Positions 16,375 through 21,557 of a DNA stretch of 21,557 bases are shown piece by piece; the stretch's first letter is position 1, and each line of letters opens with the position of its first letter. The notes under the pieces were generated by a model. That model had not been told where the DNA came from. It did not search any database and saw nothing but the letters and a program-made list of their open reading frames with translations. Both the position numbers and the translations under genes were made by a program. Origin of the DNA: Sanchytrium tribonematis (lineage: Eukaryota; Sanchytriomycota; Sanchytriomycetes; Sanchytriales; Sanchytriaceae); assembly GCA_018985235.1 (NCBI GenBank), contig JADGIG010000090.1, positions 1 through 21,557 on the forward strand, read 5' to 3'.

Positions 16375-18822
16375 ATGACAACCTTCTTCAGAAGAACGCT
16401 TTTGGAAATACCGAAAGCTATATTAAATATGCCAGTAGAAAAGGCTATCACCTCAAAACATGCATTGGATATGTGCGCCTTATATCTGAGTGATCAAAGA
16501 CTTAATATTTTTAATTGGCAAATGTATTATGATCGATTTCCAATTAGAAGCCTTTGGCCAATGCTCGTAAAAGATTGGAGTGACTCTTCAACTCTGCTGT
16601 TACTTTATTCGCACTTAGATGATTATCATGCTTTTCCTTTTGAATTTTTAAGAAAAGTCAAACCAATTAATTTAATGATGGGACATGCATTACTGGTGGC
16701 ATTGTCTCATTCTAGACAAATGTCGCTCAGTTTACAGACGAAATCAGTTAATATTAAAACAGTATTACATATGTTAATAAGTTGTGGCATTCCACTAACG
16801 GAAGTGACGATTCAACTTGCATTTGAAGCACTTGTTCGTAAAGTTGGATACACCACTAGGCTAGCAGAGAATCAAAATATTTTGAATCTTATAGAAGAAA
16901 TATCAATGATTCAACGTCGGTCAGGTGTTCCAAATTCTCACCAGATTGATATTGCCAAATTGAAAGTTTTAGGAAGCAATAAGGCATACAACGAAATGTT
17001 TGCGCATTTTGAAATTATGGAGACGAAAGATCAATTGGCTTATATTTATTTGTACAGATATTCTAGAATGTCTCTTGAATCTGCTAAACAATGCGCCGGG
17101 AAATATTTGGATGCTATTTTCTCGTTTATCAAGCCTAGCAAGGATCTGTTTTATCAAGCTTTTCGGGTGGCTAAGGAATCTGACTCAATTGACTATATTC
17201 CCAAGCTTTTAGATGCATATACTTCACAATATGAGATAACTCCTAGGCTTTACGATCTTTTAATTGGAATGCTTATGGTTCAATACGGTAAACTTGATTC
17301 TGTTGAGACTCTAATGAATGACATGCAAGCGCAAAATATTAACTTCAGTAACACCACTTACTACCATTTAATGACTTATCATAGCTCTGTCGATCCAAAT
17401 AGTCGTGATCTTAATAGCCTTATAACAATGATGAAGGAAAGAGACCATTCTGAACTCCCTCTTGAAGAATCAAATTTAGATCAAATTTATACGTCTACTA
17501 AAGCGAATCTACAGTCAGGCTTTTCAGTGTCATCTTTTTATGAATTTTTAAAATTTAGAAGAGATTTCCCAAATCAGAGCGTAGACCTAGAAAATCTTAT
17601 CCCTTCTGAGTATATCCATATGATCCCACCGCCGCCCCATTTGAGGAACCCTAATTTGGTTGCGTTTGACTCAAGTAATGCGATATATGACGCCAATTCT
17701 CCTTTAAATTCAATAAGGAGAAATATTAAGTGGGATCTAAATGGAAAGGAAGAAAACTTGTTTATATCAACTGAAAACTTTGTAAATGACAATACTCCTG
17801 CAACCATTCTTTCTAAAAAAGACTCGAAACACACTTCTGACACATCTTATGTAGAATTTGATGGTAGGATGTGCCTTAAGGTATTAAGGTGTCTCGCGCA
17901 GGAAAATAGATTACCTGGGGCATTGTATTATTGGTCTAGAATTTTGTCAGGTTTAAAAACCTCCATTGGTGGATATTATGTGTCTCGCTATGAGTCCTAT
18001 GATACAAATTATGATCCTTTGAAAAATTTATTGATCTCCACCAAATCTATATACAAAGATGACGAAAAACTTGAACTCAAGGAAAAATATTTAAAATATG
18101 TACCATATTGCGATAAAAATGTTACAAAATCACCATTAACTGCATTTTATCCGCGTCCATCTGGGCTACATTACCCTGTAACAGGATCCATTTATCTTCC
18201 TAGTGATTTGGTAAAAGCGACAGTATTGATTATTGATTATATTCATCGATATGAAGTGATGTCTGATTTTCAATATCCAGAATTAGATACTAGTGCATTT
18301 TTGAAACCAGATGTATTTAAAAATAGAAAAATTGACAATTGGCTAGGCAAACCAGTGTACTTGGATATAATTTACTCCAGCCTGGATGAATTTTCTGCTT
18401 TATGCAAAGAAAATCATAAATTCACCCGAATTCCGAATATAGAAGAGTACGAGTCTGTCCCTACCATACAGGATCCTGTACTACTTGGGCTGCTTTGTAG
18501 AAGGCTGTTTTTGGATACTATTGCTATAACTGTCGATACCTTTGATCAACCAAAAGATATTGCTCATTTTTCATGGTTTAAAGATTTATGTTATCGATTA
18601 TCCATACCCTCGATTCAATTTGAAAGGAAGTCTAGGCGGAATAACAATTATATTCTCAGGGAAGGTGATTATGGGAGTCTTGGTCTTACGGGTGATGTTA
18701 ATTCTATGCTAAAATCAATATTGCCAAAGGATAATGGTATATTCGACAAGGGCGCACCGGATTTTGACAAGGATGCCTACACGCATCATTCGAGTCAGAC
18801 TGCTCACAATACCGCCCAGTAA
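16375..18822 (+). CDS. Mitochondrial PPR-like helical-repeat protein
   Basis: 815 residues from ATG 16375. The N-terminus MTTFFRRTLLEIPKAILN is basic, amphipathic and free of acidic residues apart from one Glu, as in a mitochondrial presequence. The body is made of helical pairs; the clearest pentatricopeptide-like unit is at about residues 291-336 (LYDLLIGMLMVQYGKLDSVE, then LMNDMQAQNINFSNTTYYHL). Fungal PPR proteins of this size commonly act in mitochondrial RNA processing or translation, so a similar job is inferred. The C-terminal half (from about residue 420) has no motif I know; it includes RMCLKVLRCLAQENRLPGAL, which may be another degenerate repeat. A longer frame from 16285 overlaps the divergent gene and was rejected. 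Confidence 0.72.
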   Translation: MTTFFRRTLLEIPKAILNMPVEKAITSKHALDMCALYLSDQRLNIFNWQMYYDRFPIRSLWPMLVKDWSDSSTLLLLYSHLDDYHAFPFEFLRKVKPINLMMGHALLVALSHSRQMSLSLQTKSVNIKTVLHMLISCGIPLTEVTIQLAFEALVRKVGYTTRLAENQNILNLIEEISMIQRRSGVPNSHQIDIAKLKVLGSNKAYNEMFAHFEIMETKDQLAYIYLYRYSRMSLESAKQCAGKYLDAIFSFIKPSKDLFYQAFRVAKESDSIDYIPKLLDAYTSQYEITPRLYDLLIGMLMVQYGKLDSVETLMNDMQAQNINFSNTTYYHLMTYHSSVDPNSRDLNSLITMMKERDHSELPLEESNLDQIYTSTKANLQSGFSVSSFYEFLKFRRDFPNQSVDLENLIPSEYIHMIPPPPHLRNPNLVAFDSSNAIYDANSPLNSIRRNIKWDLNGKEENLFISTENFVNDNTPATILSKKDSKHTSDTSYVEFDGRMCLKVLRCLAQENRLPGALYYWSRILSGLKTSIGGYYVSRYESYDTNYDPLKNLLISTKSIYKDDEKLELKEKYLKYVPYCDKNVTKSPLTAFYPRPSGLHYPVTGSIYLPSDLVKATVLIIDYIHRYEVMSDFQYPELDTSAFLKPDVFKNRKIDNWLGKPVYLDIIYSSLDEFSALCKENHKFTRIPNIEEYESVPTIQDPVLLGLLCRRLFLDTIAITVDTFDQPKDIAHFSWFKDLCYRLSIPSIQFERKSRRNNNYILREGDYGSLGLTGDVNSMLKSILPKDNGIFDKGAPDFDKDAYTHHSSQTAHNTAQ

Positions 18823-18828
18823 ATATTA

Positions 18829-18990
18829 TTAATTGTCAACTAATTTGCCATGCTTAGCTTGTTGTTTTGCAATATCGTTTAGAACAAAATTGCTGCATTT
18901 TAAAATCCATGCAATCACAAGATCTTGCGTAAACCAAGCGATTAAATCCCTTATTTCTCTGGGAAGGCGTTTCTTCATCATTTTCACCAT
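18829..18990 (-). CDS. Possible 53-residue small protein
   Basis: A minus-strand ORF from ATG 18990 to TAA 18831-18829 fills the only otherwise empty gap here (18823-19056). It has a basic start (MVKMMKKRLPREIRD), a hydrophobic amphipathic helix (LIAWFTQDLVIAWILKCSNF) and a charged tail. Spacing fits the local style: six bases to the convergent PPR stop and 66 bp to the divergent RPN10 start. The helix pattern faintly recalls a histone-fold central helix, but I cannot name it. It may equally be chance. Confidence 0.4.
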   Translation of the reverse strand: MVKMMKKRLPREIRDLIAWFTQDLVIAWILKCSNFVLNDIAKQQAKHGKLVDN

Positions 18991-19056
18991 AAATTGTTTC
19001 AAAAATAACAAAATAGTAGAATTTTATATTTCAACAAATATCGGAGTTGAAACATA

Positions 19057-19918
19057 ATGTCTTCTTTGCAAGCTACTGTCGTCTTGGTTGATAATTCAAA
19101 TTGGATGAGAAATGGGGATTACTACCCTAGTAGATTCAGATCAACTTTAGATGTATTAAACTTGATATTTACAACTAAAACACAGCAACATCCAGAAAAT
19201 ACATTAGCCGTCATGACTGCCTCAAAACCTAGGGTACTTACAACATTTACAAACCAACTTGGGCCATTTTTAAGTGGTATTCATCACATGGACCTTGATG
19301 GAAACAACGAATTTTTAGATGCGCTTTTGGTTGCTCAACTGGCACTTAAGAATAGAACTAACAAGAATCAAAATCAATACATTCTCGCATTTGTGGGATC
19401 CCCATTGACCGACAGTAAAGACGATTTGATAAAAATGGCCAAAAAGCTGAAAAAAAATTCAATCGCAGTAGACGTGGTGTCTTTTGGAGAGATTAAAGAA
19501 AATCAAGAAAAGTTGGAAGCTTTTGTTGGAACCGTAAATAACAATGATAATAGGTCTTAATTATTTATATAGTCATTTGGTCCCAATTGAGCCATGTACC
19601 AACCTTTCTGATCAGTTGATACAAACTCCAATATTCGCAAATACTGCAATGCAGCAATTTGAGTTTGGAGTAGATCCTGATTTAGATCCTGAGCTCGCGA
19701 TGGCTCTCAAGCTTTCAATGGAGGAAGAAAAGGCCAGACAAGGCGGTGTAGATGTCAAAGAAGATGTTGTAATGGAAGAAATGGATCCCGAGTTGGCAAA
19801 GGCAATTCAGATGTCCATGCAAGATAATGAGATGTCCACCGATGAGGAGCTTCAAAAAGCACTAGAGATGTCAATGCAGCAAGATACCGATATGAAAGAT
19901 TCAAAAAATAAAAAGTAG
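19057..19918 (+). CDS. RPN10: RPN10/PSMD4, proteasome ubiquitin receptor (two exons)
   Basis: Subunit of the 26S proteasome regulatory particle that binds polyubiquitin. Join 19057-19553 with 19573-19918 gives 280 residues. The N-terminal VWA domain starts VVLVDNSNWMRNGDYYPSRF (D12-N13-S14) and includes ILAFVGSPLTD and KLKKNSIAVDVVSFGE. After splicing the sequence reads NDNSHLVPIEP, matching the family's GSHLVTVPPG. Three ubiquitin-interacting motifs follow: DPELAMALKLSME (204-216), DPELAKAIQMSMQ (237-249) and DEELQKALEMSMQ (256-268). Yeast has one such motif and human two. The unspliced frame would stop at 19560 and lose all three. AATAAA (19907-19912) lies in the last codons. Confidence 0.96.
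19554..19572 (+). other. 19-nt spliceosomal-type intron in RPN10
   Basis: GTCTTAATTATTTATATAG interrupts the frame in phase 2; AG plus T restores the Ser of the conserved SHLV segment. It contains an in-frame TAA. The donor GTCTTA departs from GTA, while the ATAG end matches the others. Confidence 0.85.
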
Positions 19919-19927
19919 CTATTTATT
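19907..19927. terminator. Mirror-image 3' ends of RPN10 and UTP18
   Basis: RPN10 ends AAT AAA AAG TAG and UTP18 ends, on the other strand, AAT AAA TAG. Both poly(A) hexamers (19907-19912 plus; 19927-19922 minus) lie in coding sequence, and the two stops abut as TAGCTA (19916-19921) with no gap. Confidence 0.6.
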
Positions 19928-20806
19928 AACACTATACATGGACACTTTGCCCTTTGAGTTTCCTAAAATTAAATTATCCTCAAGAAAGGATGAACATTCG
20001 ACATAGCCTAAAGGAGTTGCGTGTGTTGGCCAATTGCTCAAAACTTGTAGATTGGGAATGTCAACGATTCGGAGACTGTCTTTCTTTTGATTTGAGTGCA
20101 TCAATAAATAATCTTTGTAGAATTCGAGTCCATTGATACTAGTCTTTAAATTACCGAATTCTTTAATAAGGGTATGAATTTCATTTTCCCATTTATAAAG
20201 ATAAACAACTCCGGATTCACTGCCTGTCGCTAAATATCCTTGTTTGCTGTTTCCTGTTATTGCTATTTTTGTCGTTTTAAAGTTGGTTTCTTTAAATGTT
20301 TTTATGCAAGTAGATGATCGTAAATCATAATGATACATCAAGTCATTTGCACAATATAGAAATTCAAACTCGTTAAAAAACCTAAAATCACTTATCGGAC
20401 AAGTAGTTTTAATAGTTTGTATCAATTGCTTTTTATCACTGTCAACTATATGTATGTTGCGTTCATCAACCATTGCCAAATATTCTTCCATTTGAAATAA
20501 TTTCATTTTCTTCCCGGTTACAAAGTGAACCTTGAATGGTTGAACAGAATTTATATTATAATCGTATGAATAAATGCTTCTATAGCTTGTTAATATGGCT
20601 TGTTTTCTAGTCATCGCACTGCTTATAATTTTGTCTTTTTGAAGTTTGAAATTGCACAATTCGTTTTCTAAATCAGTCATCTTTAAACATCCGTCTCGAC
20701 TGGTCGTCATGACAATGCTTGGAATCGCAGGATGGCGGTGGATACCAGTTATCATTTTGTTGTGCTGTGGCAAATCATCCAATCTTTCGACTTTTATCCC
20801 TGTCAT
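19919..20806 (-). CDS. UTP18: UTP18-like U3 snoRNP/SSU processome WD40 protein, short form
   Basis: Nucleolar propeller protein of the UTP-B module in 18S rRNA maturation. The 295-residue product matches UTP18 across the propeller: GIKVERLDDLPQHNKMITGI corresponds to the family's segment leading into FHP-type repeat 1. The C-terminus DSLRIVDIPNLQVLSNWPTH, then TPLGYVECSSF and GNSKGKVSMYS, is diagnostic. UTP18 proteins are normally 500-600 residues, with an N-terminal extension that includes the motif recruiting Mtr4. Here the first ATG falls just before the propeller; upstream the frame is open only to a TAA at 20860-20858, with no other ATG. Either the extension is lost or it lies in an exon I could not join convincingly (see the ORF at 20908-21119). 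Confidence 0.85.
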   Translation of the reverse strand: MTGIKVERLDDLPQHNKMITGIHRHPAIPSIVMTTSRDGCLKMTDLENELCNFKLQKDKIISSAMTRKQAILTSYRSIYSYDYNINSVQPFKVHFVTGKKMKLFQMEEYLAMVDERNIHIVDSDKKQLIQTIKTTCPISDFRFFNEFEFLYCANDLMYHYDLRSSTCIKTFKETNFKTTKIAITGNSKQGYLATGSESGVVYLYKWENEIHTLIKEFGNLKTSINGLEFYKDYLLMHSNQKKDSLRIVDIPNLQVLSNWPTHATPLGYVECSSFLEDNLILGNSKGKVSMYSVNK

Positions 20807-20907
20807 ACCCTTTTTCGCAATTACTAATTTTTTTACGAAAAGTGATTTAGGTTGTTCTTATGCTTTAACTAAGATATATGGAAGTTGTAACATTGTGAAA
20901 AACTATT

Positions 20908-21557
20908 TTATTCAAAAGAAACGCTTTCATTATGTTGCTGAAGAAAAGAATTTTCAAAATCCAAAAGCGGAAAGGTGTCAGGGTCTTTTAGTAGTAACAT
21001 TTTTTGTAAAGCTTCGCTGGGCAATTTTTCTTCTGTAGCGTACAAATCGGGTAAAATTAAATCATTCACAGTCGAAGATTGCAATATAAACTCACTCACA
21101 TCATCCATAACGTATCCATTTAGTATCTTACCGCCAAATACGTAACAAAGAGCCAAAAAGACTTCAACTCGTTAAAATGAAATTTTTCTTGGCCCCCTGA
21201 TTTTTTGTGCAATTGGCAAAGAACTTGAACCAGGCAAATATGTTTTAAATGAAATTTTAAAAGCAGATAAATTCCAATCCTATTAAATTCTAAAATATAT
21301 TCATCCAATAAATTTATGGCATTTTTGTATTCCATGTGTCTTAAATAAAAATTAAGGACGCGAACACAGTCATTTGAAGGTATGTAGTGATTTAAAAACT
21401 CTTCCTTAAAATATTTACCTCTGAACCAACTTATTACGATTGCATAGCTCAAAAAGCATTTTACTTGAGATTTTTTTGTCGTAATAGCAAGACCTCTTTT
21501 GCACATTTCTTCTGCTTTTTCAAAGTCGTGTTGCGATATATGCAATATAGTGCGCTG
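20908..21557 (-). CDS. Helical-repeat protein, 3' part, possibly spliced (partial)
   Basis: The frame is open from the right edge (21557) to TAA at 21120 and reads as helical repeats (FEKAEEMCKRGLAITTKKSQ, VLNFYLRHMEYKNAINLLDE). A second, clearly protein-like frame covers 21119-20908 (MDDVSEFILQSS, EALQKMLLLKDPDTFPLLDF). A 20-nt GT...AAG segment at 21127-21146 would join them in phase 0 to give 209 residues. Alternatively the second frame, with its ATG at 21108, is a separate small gene or the missing N-terminal part of UTP18. The first part faintly resembles the repeat region of PEX26 (cysteine spacing, a VKC motif), too weak to name. Its 3' end could also use a 20-nt intron at 20903-20922 and stop at 20858. 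Confidence 0.6.
21127..21146 (-). other. Candidate 20-nt intron joining two frames
   Basis: On the minus strand GTTACGTATTTGGCGGTAAG has the right length and GT/AG ends to connect the two frames in phase 0. It ends AAG rather than TAG and is richer in G+C than the four supported introns, so it is only a candidate. Confidence 0.35.

Noticed and set aside
16285-16451. Longer overlapping starts for prenylcysteine oxidase and the PPR-like gene
   Set aside because: The extensions are antisense to each other's conserved or targeting N-termini and add no family sequence.
18833-19057. 74-residue plus-strand ORF before RPN10
   Set aside because: It starts at TTG, overlaps the RPN10 ATG and is antisense to the more plausible small ORF.
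20809-20922. Roughly 113-nt intron joining the ORF at 20908-21108 to UTP18
   Set aside because: Donor GTTTCT and acceptor AAAAAG would keep the frame, but the size is far outside the local intron class and the joined sequence has no clear UTP18 match.
1-21557. Chlorarachniophyte nucleomorph or ciliate origin
   Set aside because: The tiny introns suggest these, but the gene set (SEC23, LST8, CAPZB, UTP18, prenylcysteine oxidase) is that of a full nuclear genome, and TAA, TAG and TGA all act as stops at family-consistent C-termini.
1-21557. tRNA, rRNA, mobile elements, CRISPR arrays or long repeats
   Set aside because: I looked on both strands and saw no cloverleaf-like, repeat-array or transposase-like sequence. 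Gaps between genes are short and AT-rich.

Overview
The window looks like a very compact, AT-rich nuclear genome of a fungus-like eukaryote. Every recognisable gene is eukaryotic: RRP6/EXOSC10, ORC4, RBM22/SLT11, LST8, SEC23, capping protein beta, an SLC35F-type transporter, an Sds3-like corepressor subunit, prenylcysteine oxidase, a PPR-like protein, RPN10 and UTP18. TAA, TAG and TGA all act as stops, so the code is standard. The gene set and AT-rich density suggest an early-diverging fungus such as a Rozella-like cryptomycete. That placement is inference; I could not search a database.

Layout: 1-192 is the 3' end of an unknown plus-strand gene. From 388 to 9817 run RRP6 (+), a small gene (-), ORC4 (+), RBM22 (-), LST8 (+), SEC23 (+), CAPZB (-), an SLC35F-like transporter (-) and an Sds3-like gene (+). 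From 9818 to 15011 lie three poorly characterised genes: a large coiled-coil protein (-), a twin zinc-finger protein (-) and a 624-residue protein with a possible degenerate Ulp1-like core (+). From 15057 to the right edge are prenylcysteine oxidase (-), a mitochondrial PPR-like gene (+), a small ORF (-), RPN10 (+), UTP18 (-) and a helical-repeat gene running off the edge (-).

The most striking signal is a set of ultra-short spliceosomal-type introns. Four conserved genes (SEC23, CAPZB, Sds3-like, RPN10) are each broken by an apparent frameshift. Removing a GT...TAG segment of 19, 19, 20 and 19 nt restores the frame. In SEC23, CAPZB and RPN10 the conserved protein sequence then reads across the junction; in the Sds3-like gene an otherwise missing C-terminal domain is rejoined.

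Compaction is also extreme at gene ends. Convergent genes stop 0-2 nt apart, and AATAAA signals overlap the stop or lie inside the last codons. Some divergent genes have start codons only 19-52 bp apart. Several proteins are pared down: RRP6 has no N-terminal PMC2NT domain, ORC4 has no recognisable P-loop but keeps its arginine-finger segment, and UTP18 appears to be little more than its propeller. The functions are mostly core housekeeping (RNA decay, splicing, replication licensing, TOR signalling, COPII transport, actin capping, proteasome, ribosome biogenesis), with no sign of operons or mobile elements.
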